Assembly: GCA_023667095.1 (NCBI GenBank)
Contig: JAMPAT010000010.1
Span: 54,931-118,930 of the forward strand
Origin: Bacteroidales bacterium
Lineage (GTDB): Bacteria > Bacteroidota > Bacteroidia > Bacteroidales > UBA932
Length of the DNA: 64,000 nt
Reading direction: 5' to 3'
Each line of letters starts with the position of its first letter. The stretch's first letter is position 1. Below the pieces are notes generated by a model. That model did no database searches. It saw only the letters and a program-made list of their open reading frames with translations, and was not told the DNA's origin. A program made the translations under genes and the position numbers. Of the stretch, positions 51,355 through 60,820 are shown in pieces.

Positions 51355-51672
51355 ATGGAAAAATTGTATTACACAATAGGTGAGGTTGCCGGGATTCTCG
51401 GGGAGAATGTTTCCCTTGTCCGCTTCTGGTCGGATTCCTTCCCGCGGTTTATCCATCCGAAGAGAAATGCGAAGGGCAACAGGATGTTTACAGCACAGGA
51501 TGTGGAGGTTTTCAAGCAGATACATTTCCTGGTGCGCCATTGTGGACTGACCCTTGAAGGTGCGGCCAGGAAACTGCAGGGCGATGCCGCTGCTGTCGGC
51601 CAGGCTGTGAAAATACTTGAAAGCCTGAAAGGCATACGCTCCCAGCTTGAAGGGATAAGGAAATCACTTTAA
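51355..51672 (+). CDS. MerR-family DNA-binding protein
   Basis: The protein has 105 residues. The winged helix is 'YYTIGEVAGILGENVSLVRF' followed by 'FPRFIHPKRNAKGNRMFTAQ' and 'VEVFKQIHFLVRHCGLTLEG'. The short helical C-terminus has no metal-binding cysteines and no effector domain. It probably regulates genes nearby, but no operator for it was identified. Confidence 0.88.
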   Translation: MEKLYYTIGEVAGILGENVSLVRFWSDSFPRFIHPKRNAKGNRMFTAQDVEVFKQIHFLVRHCGLTLEGAARKLQGDAAAVGQAVKILESLKGIRSQLEGIRKSL

Positions 51673-51690
51673 TATATATAAGGTATAGGT

Positions 51691-52476
51691 ATGGTTCGGT
51701 ATTTTGTACGTGATGTCGTGAAAGTCCTGGAAGAGTTCGCTCCGCTGTCCCTGCAGGAGAAATGGGACAACAGCGGACTTTGTATCGGGACCATGGATGC
51801 CCCTGTGTCTTCTGTCCTGCTAGGGCTGGACTGCACACCGGAACTTGTGGATGAGGCTGTGGCCTGTGGCGCGGACATGATTGTAACTCACCATCCGCTT
51901 ATATTCCAGGGACTTAAACGCATCTCTCCGGAAGACAGTGTCGGCTATGCTGTCATGAAGGCTGTCTCTGCCGGAATCTCTGTGTATGCAGCACATACTT
52001 CTGCTGACAAGGTTATTGCCGGAGTCAGCGGAGCAATGGCACGAAGGCTTGGGCTTGAAAACATAAGGATACTTGACGAGGACGGTGACGGCACAGGGCT
52101 TGGCGTAATCGGTGACTTTCCTGTGCCTATGTCTGCCAGTGATGCCATCAATATGGTCAAGGAACGTTTTGCCCTTAAGGCGATGAGGACTTCACGTCCT
52201 GTGGACTGCCCGGTCAGCAGGGTCGCAATGTGCGGCGGTTCCGGCGGCTCACTTATAGGGAAGGCGATGGCCTGTGGCGCACAGCTGTATCTCTGCGGTG
52301 ATGTCTCATATCACCAGTTCTTTACGCCAAAGGACTTTATGATAATGGATATAGGCCACTATGAGAGTGAAATAGATATAGTTGAAATATTATTTTCGCT
52401 GATAAGGAAAAATTTTCCTACCTTTGCGGTTCGCATAACGGAGAATATTTATAGTAACCCGATATTTTATTTTTAG
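51691..52476 (+). CDS. Nif3-like dinuclear metal centre protein (short form)
   Basis: The protein has 261 residues, the short form without the inserted PII-like domain. Markers are 'PLSLQEKWDNSGLCIG', the metal ligands in 'MIVTHHPLIFQGLKRI' and VYAAHTSADKVIAG, and the C-terminal GHYESEIDIVEILF. It is a conserved hexameric protein of debated role (possibly GTP cyclohydrolase I-like or a hydrolase). It sits just before the CT398-type gene, a common pairing. Confidence 0.9.
   Translation: MVRYFVRDVVKVLEEFAPLSLQEKWDNSGLCIGTMDAPVSSVLLGLDCTPELVDEAVACGADMIVTHHPLIFQGLKRISPEDSVGYAVMKAVSAGISVYAAHTSADKVIAGVSGAMARRLGLENIRILDEDGDGTGLGVIGDFPVPMSASDAINMVKERFALKAMRTSRPVDCPVSRVAMCGGSGGSLIGKAMACGAQLYLCGDVSYHQFFTPKDFMIMDIGHYESEIDIVEILFSLIRKNFPTFAVRITENIYSNPIFYF
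52405..52426 (+). promoter_or_regulatory. -7 box (TACCTTTG) overlapped by a palindrome, before the CT398-type gene
   Basis: TACCTTTG at 52419-52426 fits TAnnTTTG and lies inside the end of the Nif3-like gene. A perfect 15-base palindrome AGGAAAAATTTTCCT (52405-52419) abuts it and could be an operator. Confidence 0.4.
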
Positions 52477-52513
52477 ACGCTGAGATTTAGGCAGCACATA
52501 ATTTTTGAGCGAT

Positions 52514-53323
52514 ATGGCTAAAAAGACAAAGAAAATCGAAACTCCCATAGACCAGAGAGAGACTTTCGTTTCAATCCAGAAGAGCTTCGCAGACTCTGAT
52601 ATCAGTGTAGAGGAGAAGCTGAAGACTCTGTATTCACTTCAGCAGGTGGATACGGAGATAGACAGGATAATGCAGCTCAGGGGAGAACTTCCGCTTGAGG
52701 TTGAAAACCTCGAGAATGAGATTGCTGACCTGAAGGCCAAGGCAACACATATCTCTGAGTCTGTTGACGAGACCAACAGGAAGATTGCGGAGTACAAGAA
52801 CCAGATAGTTGAGTATGACGCAACAATAGAGAAATATAAGTCACAGGTCGAGCATGTCTCAAACAGCAGGGAGTTTGACTCGCTCAGCAAGGAAATCGAG
52901 AACCTTGGACTCCTGCGCAAGATTGCCGAAAAGAATATCGGGGAATCCAGGGAAGCCATCCTTGCGAAGAAGATGGACATCGAGGCAATCAAGGACAGGC
53001 TTGATGTCAAGAATGCGGATCTCAAGGCAAAGAAGGAGGAACTTTCTACAATAGTGGAGTCCACTTCAAAGGAAGAGGAAAGGCTCCGCGCAAAGAGGGA
53101 GGAAAACTCAGACAAGATTGATGCAAGGACAATGAGCGCATATGACCGTATCCGCAGCAGCAACAACAATCATCTGGCAGTTGTCTCTGTCTTCAACGGG
53201 AATGCATGTGGCGGATGCTTCAGCACAATTGCACCGCAGAGGCTTATTGACATCGCCTCAAACAAGAAGATGATTATCTGCGAATATTGCGGAAGGATAC
53301 TTGTAAATCCGGATTTTGAATAG
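52514..53323 (+). CDS. coiled-coil zinc-ribbon protein (CT398/C4-type)
   Basis: The ATG at 52514 (MAKKTKKIETPIDQRETFVS) is chosen over an upstream TTG. The 269-residue protein is a long coiled coil ('ELPLEVENLENEIADLKAKA' onward) ending in a C4 zinc ribbon: CGGCFSTIAPQ and CEYCGRILV. This is the CT398-like family found with Nif3 in many bacteria. The role is unknown; links to flagella, secretion or RNA metabolism have been proposed for relatives. It lies 8 bases before dnaB. Confidence 0.88.
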   Translation: MAKKTKKIETPIDQRETFVSIQKSFADSDISVEEKLKTLYSLQQVDTEIDRIMQLRGELPLEVENLENEIADLKAKATHISESVDETNRKIAEYKNQIVEYDATIEKYKSQVEHVSNSREFDSLSKEIENLGLLRKIAEKNIGESREAILAKKMDIEAIKDRLDVKNADLKAKKEELSTIVESTSKEEERLRAKREENSDKIDARTMSAYDRIRSSNNNHLAVVSVFNGNACGGCFSTIAPQRLIDIASNKKMIICEYCGRILVNPDFE

Positions 53324-53331
53324 ACGTTATT

Positions 53332-54891
53332 ATGCCTGCAGCCGGGACAAAGAGGACCACAAGGAAAGGCAAGGACGTCAATCTTGATACATTAGGGCTT
53401 GAGATGGGAAACAAACCGCCTCAGGCTCTTGATGTCGAAGAGGCGGTCCTCGGTGCATTGCTCGTGGAGCCTAACTGTGTGGATGAGGCTTTGGAGGAGC
53501 TTACTCCATCATGCTTCTACAGCGAGAAGCACCGTATGATATATGAGGCAATCGTAAGGCTTGTCAATGAACATGAGATGCCTGAGCTCCTGTCTGTCTC
53601 GGAACAACTGAGGAAAGACGGAAACCTTGAGATTGTCGGAGGCCCTGTCGCCCTGGTGCAGCTTACGCAGAGGATAGGTGCAGCGGCTCATATTGAGTTC
53701 TATATCAAGATTCTGAAGCAGAAATGCATCCAGAGGGAGCTGATTACAGCTTCCTATACTATCCTGAAGGATGCATACGATGACAGTGTCAATGTGGATG
53801 ACCTGATTGACACTGCCCAGACAAAGGTCTTTGCCGCTGTCCAGAACAATGTCAAGAAGGATGTCCAGGACATAGGCTCTGTCATCAACAAGGCTATAGG
53901 AGAAATCGAGAAGATGCAGGAGAGCACCGGATTGAGCGGTGTCCCGAGCGGATTCCCGTCCCTTGACAAGATTACACTCGGATGGCAGCCTTCGGACATG
54001 ATTATCCTTGCAGCACGTCCCTCTGTCGGAAAGACTGCATTTGTACTCAATGTTGCAAGGAACGCTGTCGTTGACCATCATAAGCCTGTCGCGTTCTTCT
54101 CACTTGAAATGCCTGCAATACAGCTTGTAAAGCGTCTCATGGTCTCTGAGACCGGACTCAGTGCAGACAAGATCAAGGGAGGCATAAAGCTTGAGCCCTA
54201 TGAATGGACCCAGCTTGAGACAAAGCTGAAGGATCTGAGCAAGGCTCCACTGTACATAGATGACACACCATCGCTTCCTGTAATGGAGTTCCGTTCCAAG
54301 GCAAAGCGTCTTGTGAAGCAGAAAGGTGTAAAGCTGATAATTGTGGATTACCTTCAGCTTATGCAGGGACCTGCTGAACTGAGGGGATTCCGCGAGCAGG
54401 AGGTCGCAGCCATATCAAGGACATTGAAAGCGACTGCAAAGGAACTGAATGTGCCTATCATTGCACTTTCACAGCTTAGCCGAAGTGCAGTCACAAGGCA
54501 AGGCTCCAACAACAGGCCTCAGCTGAATGACCTGCGTGAATCCGGTTCAATAGAGCAGGATGCCGATATGGTTGTATTTATCCACCGTGCCGACTACCAG
54601 GGACTTTCAGATAATCCGGAAGATGTCGGAAAGACATTGATAATCATAGCAAAGCACCGTAACGGTGAAATCGGCGATATCCCTATGACATTCCGTCATG
54701 GAGAGGTGCGCTTTGTAGACAATGAGGAATCCCTGGTCAACTTTGCTGGGAATATGGACAACAGTTATCCCGCTCCTCCGGATGACGGTGGTGCTCCGTT
54801 CAGCCCGATACAGACATATGCAACTATTGCCAGCATGAGCCCGGGATTTGCCGGAGGGCAGTCGGACTTCGACAATAACGACTTCCAATAG
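53332..54891 (+). CDS. dnaB: replicative DNA helicase
   Basis: The protein has 519 residues. The N-terminal DnaB domain includes 'PPQALDVEEAVLGALLVEPN'. The RecA-like C-terminal domain has the Walker A ARPSVGKT (228-235), 'VAFFSLEMPAIQLVKRLM', Walker B 'VKLIIVDYLQLMQG' and 'LRESGSIEQDADMVVFIHRA'. It unwinds DNA at the replication fork. No intein is present. A 28-residue basic N-terminal extension (KRTTRKGKD) precedes the domain. Confidence 0.97.
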   Translation: MPAAGTKRTTRKGKDVNLDTLGLEMGNKPPQALDVEEAVLGALLVEPNCVDEALEELTPSCFYSEKHRMIYEAIVRLVNEHEMPELLSVSEQLRKDGNLEIVGGPVALVQLTQRIGAAAHIEFYIKILKQKCIQRELITASYTILKDAYDDSVNVDDLIDTAQTKVFAAVQNNVKKDVQDIGSVINKAIGEIEKMQESTGLSGVPSGFPSLDKITLGWQPSDMIILAARPSVGKTAFVLNVARNAVVDHHKPVAFFSLEMPAIQLVKRLMVSETGLSADKIKGGIKLEPYEWTQLETKLKDLSKAPLYIDDTPSLPVMEFRSKAKRLVKQKGVKLIIVDYLQLMQGPAELRGFREQEVAAISRTLKATAKELNVPIIALSQLSRSAVTRQGSNNRPQLNDLRESGSIEQDADMVVFIHRADYQGLSDNPEDVGKTLIIIAKHRNGEIGDIPMTFRHGEVRFVDNEESLVNFAGNMDNSYPAPPDDGGAPFSPIQTYATIASMSPGFAGGQSDFDNNDFQ

Positions 54892-54895
54892 CTTC

Positions 54896-55762
54896 ATGAG
54901 GACCTTTGTCAGAATATCTGTACTTGCAGCGTTTCTTGCATGTCTTTCGTTGCAGTCTTCCGGACAGTCCGTGGGTACTTCCGGAGGGTGCATCCCTGTC
55001 CGCCCGCTTGCCGAAAAGGACCTGGCATACCAGAGTGGTGAGCACCTTAAGTTCACAATGCATTATCAGTGGGGTGCAATAAATTCTGATGTCGGCTGGG
55101 CTACAGCAGACCTTGCCAGGACCTCATTGAACGGCCAGGAAGTCTTCCTGTGCTCTGTATATGGAAGGACGATAAGGTGGTATGACCTTGTTTTCAAGGT
55201 ACGAGAGGATTTCCGCTCGTGGTTTACATGCGACGGTATCCGTCCCCTCCAGTTTACCCGTGACACCAAGGAGGGGAAATATGCCGCAACCAACAGATAT
55301 ACATATATGTGGGACGTTGCAGAGCCATATATTGATGCTGACATCTATTCGACCAGTTCCGGACAGAGGAACATGCAGCTCCCCCTGACATCGTGCACGT
55401 ATGATCTCCCCGCACTGTTCTATCTCGCAAGGAACATGGACTTTGACAACGTTGAGCCCGGGGTGCGGCATCCGATGACATTTGCCATAGACGATGATAT
55501 ATATAATGTATATTTCATATTGCTCGGGCGCGAGACAAGGAAAATCAAGGGCCTTGGGCAGGTAAAGACGATAAAGTTTGCGGCAAAGCTGCTTGCAGGA
55601 GAGGTCTTTACCGGTGAGGAGGACATGACAATATGGGTTACGGATGATGACAACAGGATACCTGTGCTTTTCGAGGCTCCTATACTGGTAGGTGTGGCTT
55701 CCGGGAGGCTGGCTGAATATTCCGGCCTGAAACATCCTTTTACATCACTTATAAAGAAATAG
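54896..55762 (+). CDS. DUF3108 domain protein, exported
   Basis: The ATG at 54896 (MRTFVRISVLAAFLACLSLQ) gives 288 residues with a signal peptide cleaved after QSSGQS. The mature protein has 'DLAYQSGEHLKFTMHYQWGA', the standard DUF3108 start, and 'GWATADLARTSLNGQEVFLC'. It is a beta-rich periplasmic protein, probably a lipid or envelope-related binding protein, with unknown exact role. It follows dnaB with 4 bases between. Confidence 0.85.
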   Translation: MRTFVRISVLAAFLACLSLQSSGQSVGTSGGCIPVRPLAEKDLAYQSGEHLKFTMHYQWGAINSDVGWATADLARTSLNGQEVFLCSVYGRTIRWYDLVFKVREDFRSWFTCDGIRPLQFTRDTKEGKYAATNRYTYMWDVAEPYIDADIYSTSSGQRNMQLPLTSCTYDLPALFYLARNMDFDNVEPGVRHPMTFAIDDDIYNVYFILLGRETRKIKGLGQVKTIKFAAKLLAGEVFTGEEDMTIWVTDDDNRIPVLFEAPILVGVASGRLAEYSGLKHPFTSLIKK

Positions 55763-55764
55763 AA

Positions 55765-56187
55765 ATGGCAGGGAAAAACGAGATTTCGCATATAGGGAAA
55801 ATACTGGAGATTACGCCTGAATTTACATCAGTGGAGATTATGGCCTCTTCTGCCTGCTCTTCATGCCATGCGAAGGGACTGTGCGGAATGGCGGAGGAAA
55901 AGTCAAAGGTGATAATGGTCCCGACTGACCCGTATATTGAGTACAGGGCCGGCGATGAGGTGCGTGTGATGCTCAGGAGGTCCATGGGATTGAAAGCCGT
56001 ATGGATTTCATACGTAATTCCTTTGGCGATATTAATGATTTTAATATTATCTTTGTCGGCCGTTATCGGTAACGAGGTGTATGTCGGCCTTGCGGCAATT
56101 GCAGGAGTGCTGGTATATTATGTCCTCATATACCTTTTCCGGGACAGGCTGGCAAAGGATTTTGTGTTCTACATCAAGGAGAAGTAG
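55765..56187 (+). CDS. RseC/MucC-family (SoxR-reducing system) membrane protein
   Basis: The protein has 140 residues. It has a CX2CX5C cluster CSSCHAKGLCGM at about residue 31 and two membrane helices (about 82-126). RseC-type proteins lie with rnf genes in many genomes and in E. coli help reduce SoxR. Here it stands directly before rnfB, so it is a likely Rnf accessory factor. Confidence 0.88.
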   Translation: MAGKNEISHIGKILEITPEFTSVEIMASSACSSCHAKGLCGMAEEKSKVIMVPTDPYIEYRAGDEVRVMLRRSMGLKAVWISYVIPLAILMILILSLSAVIGNEVYVGLAAIAGVLVYYVLIYLFRDRLAKDFVFYIKEK

Positions 56188-56226
56188 GACAGTTATTATG
56201 CAATTATTAGGTAAAAACTTAATTAT

Positions 56227-57153
56227 ATGACAACAACAATTATCTGGACTATTGCAATCATCACCATTCTCGGAGCATTGCTTGCGGTTGTCCTTTTCCT
56301 TGTGGCAAAGAAGTTCAAGGTAGAGGAAGACCCGAGGATTGACGAGGTGGAGAAAGTATTGCCTGGTGCAAACTGTGGAGGATGTGGCCATGCAGGCTGC
56401 CGTGCCTTTGCACAGTCGTGTGTTGAAGCCCCTGATCTGGACAACAACTTCTGTCCTGTAGGAGGCAATGACACAATGAAGAAAGTTGCCTCTGTCCTTG
56501 GGGTGGAGGTCAAGGAAAAAGCTCCAATGGTGGCAGTTGTACGCTGCAACGGCACATGCGAAAACAGACCGCGTACAAATGAGTACGGAGGATATGCCTC
56601 ATGCCGTGTGAAGGCTGCACTCTACAGCGGGGATACCGGATGCGCATTCGGATGCCTTGGCTGCGGTGACTGCGTAAATGCCTGCCAGTTCGGTGCGATT
56701 ACAATGAATCCTGAGACCGGCCTTCCTGAGGTTGACCAGGAGAAATGTACTGCCTGCGGTGCATGTGTAAAGGCCTGCCCGAAGGCTATCATTGAACTGA
56801 GGAACAAGGGTGCACGCAACATGAGGGTGTTCGTCAGCTGTGTGAACAAGGACAAGGGTGCTGTCGCACGCAAGGCCTGCAAGGCTGCCTGCATAGGATG
56901 CGGCAAATGTGCCAAGGCCTGTCCTTTCGGTGCAATTACAGTAGAGAACAACCTTGCGTATATTGACTTCACAAAGTGCAAGCTTTGCAAGAAATGTGTG
57001 GCTGAATGTCCTACAGGTGCTATCCATGCTGTAAACTTCCCTGTGCTTAAGCCTAAGCCTGCACCTGCTGCCGTGCCTGCTGATGCACCGGCAACGGCTC
57101 CTGTACAGAAAGAAGCTGTGAATCCACAATCAACGGAAAAGAAGGAGGCTTAA
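56227..57153 (+). CDS. rnfB: Rnf complex subunit RnfB, multi-cluster ferredoxin protein
   Basis: The protein has 308 residues. A membrane helix (ITILGALLAVVLFLVAKKF) is followed by the Cys cluster 'ANCGGCGHAGCRAFAQSC' and then several [4Fe-4S] ferredoxin motifs, such as CLGCGDCVNAC, CTACGACVKAC, CIGCGKCAKAC and CKLCKKCVAEC. The C-terminus is a Pro/Ala-rich tail (KPAPAAVPADAPATAPV), common in Bacteroidales. RnfB receives electrons from ferredoxin and passes them on. It starts the rnfBCDGEA operon, the Na+/H+-pumping ferredoxin:NAD+ oxidoreductase. Confidence 0.96.
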   Translation: MTTTIIWTIAIITILGALLAVVLFLVAKKFKVEEDPRIDEVEKVLPGANCGGCGHAGCRAFAQSCVEAPDLDNNFCPVGGNDTMKKVASVLGVEVKEKAPMVAVVRCNGTCENRPRTNEYGGYASCRVKAALYSGDTGCAFGCLGCGDCVNACQFGAITMNPETGLPEVDQEKCTACGACVKACPKAIIELRNKGARNMRVFVSCVNKDKGAVARKACKAACIGCGKCAKACPFGAITVENNLAYIDFTKCKLCKKCVAECPTGAIHAVNFPVLKPKPAPAAVPADAPATAPVQKEAVNPQSTEKKEA

Positions 57154-57154
57154 T

Positions 57155-58522
57155 ATGAAAAAGACATTCTCGATAGGTGGTGTACACCCGAATGACAGCA
57201 AGATTTCTGCCGGCTGCAAGATTGATGTGCTGCCGGTGCCGTCTACTGTCTATATCTCAATGGCACAGCATCTCGGTGCTCCTGCAAATCCTGTTGTCGC
57301 GGCAGGTGACAAGGTCAAGGCTGGACAGGTGATAGGTGAGCCTGCAGGATTTATCTCTGCCTTTGTACATTCTTCCGTGTCAGGTACAGTGAAGTCTGTC
57401 GGGCCGCGCAAGGACCTGGCAGGCAACAATGTGAACCATATTGAAATCCTTGTCGAGGGAGACGAGTGGGCAGAAGGGATTGACATGACCGAGACCGTGG
57501 TCAGGGAAATCCCTGACAATGAGACTATCATAAGCCGTATCAAGGCAAATGGGGTCGTGGGTCTTGGCGGAGCTACATTCCCTACACATGTGAAGCTTTG
57601 TCCTCCTCCGGGCAAGAAGGCTGATTATCTCATCCTTAACGGAGCCGAGTGCGAGCCTTACCTTACATCTGACTACCGTATAATGCTTGAGAAGCCGGAG
57701 CAGATTGTGATAGGTGCCGCTATAATGAAGAAAGTATTGGGAGATCCACGGACAGTCATAGGCATAGAGGAGAACAAGCCGGAGGCAATCAAGGTCATGG
57801 AGGAGACAGTGGCAAAGCTTAAGGTGATGTCACCTTCATTCCATGGAATAGAGGTCATGAAGCTCAAGAAGAAATATCCTCAGGGTGGGGAGAAACAGCT
57901 GATTGATGCCGTGGCAGACCGCCAGGTCAAGTCAATGGGGCTTCCTATTGATGTCGGTGCTGTCGTACAGAATGTTGCGACATCCCTTGCTGTCTATGAT
58001 GCAGTACAGAAGAACAGGCCACTTGTCACAAATACACTTACAGTGACTGGCGACTGCCTTCCTGGCGACAGGCAGAGGAACTTCCTCTTCCGCATAGGAA
58101 CCCCTCTTTCATTTATCGTTGACCAGATTGGAGGTATCCCTGAAGAGGCTGTAAAGGTTGTCAGTGGCGGTCCTATGATGGGAAAGGCTATCTCAAACCT
58201 TGATGCAACGACTGTCAAGGGTTCTTCATCGCTGTTGTTCCTGACCGCAGCCCAGACAGTCCGCAAGCCGGAGAGCAACTGTATCCGTTGCGGAAAATGT
58301 ACAGAGGTATGCCCGATGGGGCTTGAACCGTTCTTGCTTAACAAGCTCGCAAGGAACGGCATGATGGAGGAACTGGAGGAAAATGCTGTCCAGGACTGTA
58401 TCGAGTGTGGATGCTGTCTCTACAGCTGTCCTGCAAATATCCCTCTGCTGGATGTGATAAGGATTGCAAAGGGAGATGTAATAAGGATTATCAGGGGCCG
58501 TCAGGCTGCTGCAAAGAAATAA
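57155..58522 (+). CDS. rnfC: Rnf complex subunit RnfC
   Basis: The protein has 455 residues. The flavin/NADH-binding part begins 'GVVGLGGATFPTHVKLCPPP' and contains 'LILNGAECEPYLTSDYRIML'. Two [4Fe-4S] motifs, CIRCGKCTEVCPMGL and CIECGCCLYSCPANIPLL, are near the C-terminus. It is the NADH-side subunit. It starts 1 base after rnfB ends. Confidence 0.96.
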   Translation: MKKTFSIGGVHPNDSKISAGCKIDVLPVPSTVYISMAQHLGAPANPVVAAGDKVKAGQVIGEPAGFISAFVHSSVSGTVKSVGPRKDLAGNNVNHIEILVEGDEWAEGIDMTETVVREIPDNETIISRIKANGVVGLGGATFPTHVKLCPPPGKKADYLILNGAECEPYLTSDYRIMLEKPEQIVIGAAIMKKVLGDPRTVIGIEENKPEAIKVMEETVAKLKVMSPSFHGIEVMKLKKKYPQGGEKQLIDAVADRQVKSMGLPIDVGAVVQNVATSLAVYDAVQKNRPLVTNTLTVTGDCLPGDRQRNFLFRIGTPLSFIVDQIGGIPEEAVKVVSGGPMMGKAISNLDATTVKGSSSLLFLTAAQTVRKPESNCIRCGKCTEVCPMGLEPFLLNKLARNGMMEELEENAVQDCIECGCCLYSCPANIPLLDVIRIAKGDVIRIIRGRQAAAKK

Positions 58523-58538
58523 TTAAATATTTTATACA

Positions 58539-59498
58539 ATGAATAAACTATTGGTTTCACCTTCTCCTCATATCCACACAAAGACGTCTACAGCGTCCTT
58601 GATGCGGGATGTGGTGATAGCCTTGCTCCCGGCAGTCATTGTCTCTGTCCTGTTCTATGGACTCTCAGAGCTGATTGTACTTGGAGTAAGTGTTGCTTCA
58701 TGTGTGCTTCTGGAATACCTGATAACAAGATATATGCTGAAACGTCCGTCTACAGTATGTGACTGGTCAGCCGTTGTTACCGGAGTCCTTCTTGCACTTA
58801 ACCTGCCTGCGACTTCTCCATGGTGGATGGTAATTATAGGTGCCGTTGTCGCCATCGGAGTTGCAAAGATGACTTTCGGAGGCCTTGGACAGAATGTGTT
58901 CAACCCTGCGCTTGTGGGACGTGTGTTCCTTCTGATTTCTTTCCCTGTCGCAATGACCGACTGGTCTGCAACAAAAGGATTCATACCTGGAGTTGATGCA
59001 GCTTCCGGTGCTACTCCTCTCGGACTCTACAGCGAGGGCGGTGTCGAGGCTGTTGCCGGGATGGATTATTTCCATACGCTTTTCCTTAATATTGGAGGTT
59101 CCGCCGGGGAACTTTCTGCAATAGCCCTGCTTGCAGGATTCGTTTACCTGCTTGCACGCAGGGTAATCCGTCCGCATGTGACACTCTCAATCTGGATTAC
59201 AGTCTTCGTGTTCTCCGGAATCATGTGGCTTGTCGACCCTTCTACCTATACTGACCCGGTGTTCAACCTGCTTACAGGAGGTCTCCTTCTCGGTTCCATC
59301 TTCATGGCAACTGACTATGTGACTTCACCGATGAGCCCTAAGGGTGGAATCATCTTCGGTGTCGGAATCGGTCTTATAACAATGCTGATAAGGTATTTCG
59401 GGGCATATCCTGAAGGAATGTCATTCGCAATCCTTATCATGAACTCGACAGTTCCTATTATCAACAAGTTCTTCAAGAACAAAAAATTCGGGAGGTAG
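58539..59498 (+). CDS. rnfD: Rnf complex subunit RnfD
   Basis: The protein has 319 residues with about nine membrane helices. 'SPSPHIHTKTSTASLMRDVV' is the normal N-terminus. The covalent FMN site is the Thr in 'DAASGATPLGL' (S-G-A-T). It has the NqrB/RnfD signature 'GLGQNVFNPALVGRVFLLIS'. It is part of the membrane ion-pumping module. Confidence 0.96.
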   Translation: MNKLLVSPSPHIHTKTSTASLMRDVVIALLPAVIVSVLFYGLSELIVLGVSVASCVLLEYLITRYMLKRPSTVCDWSAVVTGVLLALNLPATSPWWMVIIGAVVAIGVAKMTFGGLGQNVFNPALVGRVFLLISFPVAMTDWSATKGFIPGVDAASGATPLGLYSEGGVEAVAGMDYFHTLFLNIGGSAGELSAIALLAGFVYLLARRVIRPHVTLSIWITVFVFSGIMWLVDPSTYTDPVFNLLTGGLLLGSIFMATDYVTSPMSPKGGIIFGVGIGLITMLIRYFGAYPEGMSFAILIMNSTVPIINKFFKNKKFGR

Positions 59499-59502
59499 CA
59501 AT

Positions 59503-60207
59503 ATGGCTGTAAAATCATCATTCAGGAATATGGTGCTCTGCCTGCTGGTCATCTGCCTTGTCTGCTCTGCTCTTCTTGCTGGGGTATATGCGCTGACAAA
59601 GGCTCCGATAGATGCGGCTGCAGCAGCCAAGACCAACAATGCCATTGCGCAGGTTGTCCCTCCATTTGACGGAGAGCCTGTCAAGGCAACTGTCCAGGTT
59701 GCGGGAAAGGACTATGTATATTATGTTGTCTCAAAGGACGGCAAGGTTGCAGGATATGCAATCCAGGCATCATCGTCAGGATTCGGCGGAACTCTGAGCC
59801 TTATGGTCGGAATGACTGCCTCTGGCGAGATTTTCAATACATCCGTACTTTCGCATAGCGAGACTCCTGGACTTGGCGCAAAATGTACGGAGCCTGCATT
59901 CGCAGACCAGTTCAAGGGATTCAACCCTTCACAGAAGAAGCTGGCTGTAAAGAAGGATGGCGGAGATGTCGATGCCATCACAGCCTCCACCATTACTTCA
60001 CGTGCATATTGTGTTGCCTTGGAGAATGCAGTTGCTGCCTATAATGCAATTGCAGGTGTCCATGGGCAGGACTGCTGCGGAGGATGCCAGGACGGCGGAT
60101 GCTGCGGTAGCTGTGGAGATGGTGAGTGCTGTGGTGCTGACGATGCCTGCTGCCATGCAGATGACACCTGCTGCCAGGAAATTGCTGCAGAAAATGTAAC
60201 AGAATAG
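59503..60207 (+). CDS. rnfG: Rnf complex subunit RnfG with a 12-cysteine C-terminal tail
   Basis: The protein has 234 residues. It has one N-terminal membrane helix and the FMN-binding domain ('SHSETPGLGAKCTEPAFADQ'). The covalent FMN site is in 'DAITASTITS' (157-166), which differs from the usual SGAT. From residue 188 an added tail of about 45 residues carries 12 Cys, mostly in pairs (191/192, 195, 200/201, 204, 209/210, 216/217, 223/224) with many Asp, Gly and His. Such a tail is not part of the RnfG fold. It would be on the outer side of the membrane and might bind metal or an Fe-S cluster. Confidence 0.94.
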   Translation: MAVKSSFRNMVLCLLVICLVCSALLAGVYALTKAPIDAAAAAKTNNAIAQVVPPFDGEPVKATVQVAGKDYVYYVVSKDGKVAGYAIQASSSGFGGTLSLMVGMTASGEIFNTSVLSHSETPGLGAKCTEPAFADQFKGFNPSQKKLAVKKDGGDVDAITASTITSRAYCVALENAVAAYNAIAGVHGQDCCGGCQDGGCCGSCGDGECCGADDACCHADDTCCQEIAAENVTE

Positions 60208-60214
60208 GGAGGAC

Positions 60215-60805
60215 GTGACTATGGGAAAATTTCAACTTATAACTAAAGGCTTGATAAAGGAGAACCCTACTTTTGTCCTTCTCCTTGGTATGTGTCCTAC
60301 TCTGGCCACTACAACTTCTGCCATCAACGGAATGAGCATGGGGCTTGCGACAATGTTCGTGCTTATCCTTTCAAACATGGCAATTTCTGCAATTGCAAGG
60401 TTCATCCCGGACAAGGTACGTATCCCTGCATATATCGTTGTCATTGCCACGTTCGTGACATTGCTACAGTTTGTGATGCAGGCATATACACCGGCAATAT
60501 ATGAGACACTTGGACTGTTTATTCCGCTTATCGTTGTGAACTGTATAGTCCTTGGACGTGCGGAGGCATTTGCAAACAAGAACAGTGTCCTTGACTCTGC
60601 ATGTGACGGCCTCGGAATCGGGCTTGGCTTTACTCTCTCGCTTACAGTGCTCGGACTTGTGCGTGAAATCCTCGGAAGCGGCTCTGCTTTCGGGTTCAAG
60701 TTCATCCCTGGAGACGGAGTCCTATGTTTTGTGCTGGCTCCGGGAGCATTCCTTGTGCTGGGTTACCTGATTGTGGTCTTCCGTAAGCTTACTTCAAAGA
60801 AATAA
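60215..60805 (+). CDS. rnfE: Rnf complex subunit RnfE
   Basis: The protein has 196 residues, a six-helix membrane protein of the NqrD/RnfE family: 'NPTFVLLLGMCPTLATTTSA' and 'AYTPAIYETLGLFIPLIVVN', 'SACDGLGIGLGFTLSLTVLG'. With RnfA it forms the membrane channel core and binds an Fe-S centre via conserved cysteines (CPTLA, NCIVLG). Confidence 0.96.
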   Translation: MTMGKFQLITKGLIKENPTFVLLLGMCPTLATTTSAINGMSMGLATMFVLILSNMAISAIARFIPDKVRIPAYIVVIATFVTLLQFVMQAYTPAIYETLGLFIPLIVVNCIVLGRAEAFANKNSVLDSACDGLGIGLGFTLSLTVLGLVREILGSGSAFGFKFIPGDGVLCFVLAPGAFLVLGYLIVVFRKLTSKK

Positions 60806-60820
60806 TGTGCAACAAGTAAA

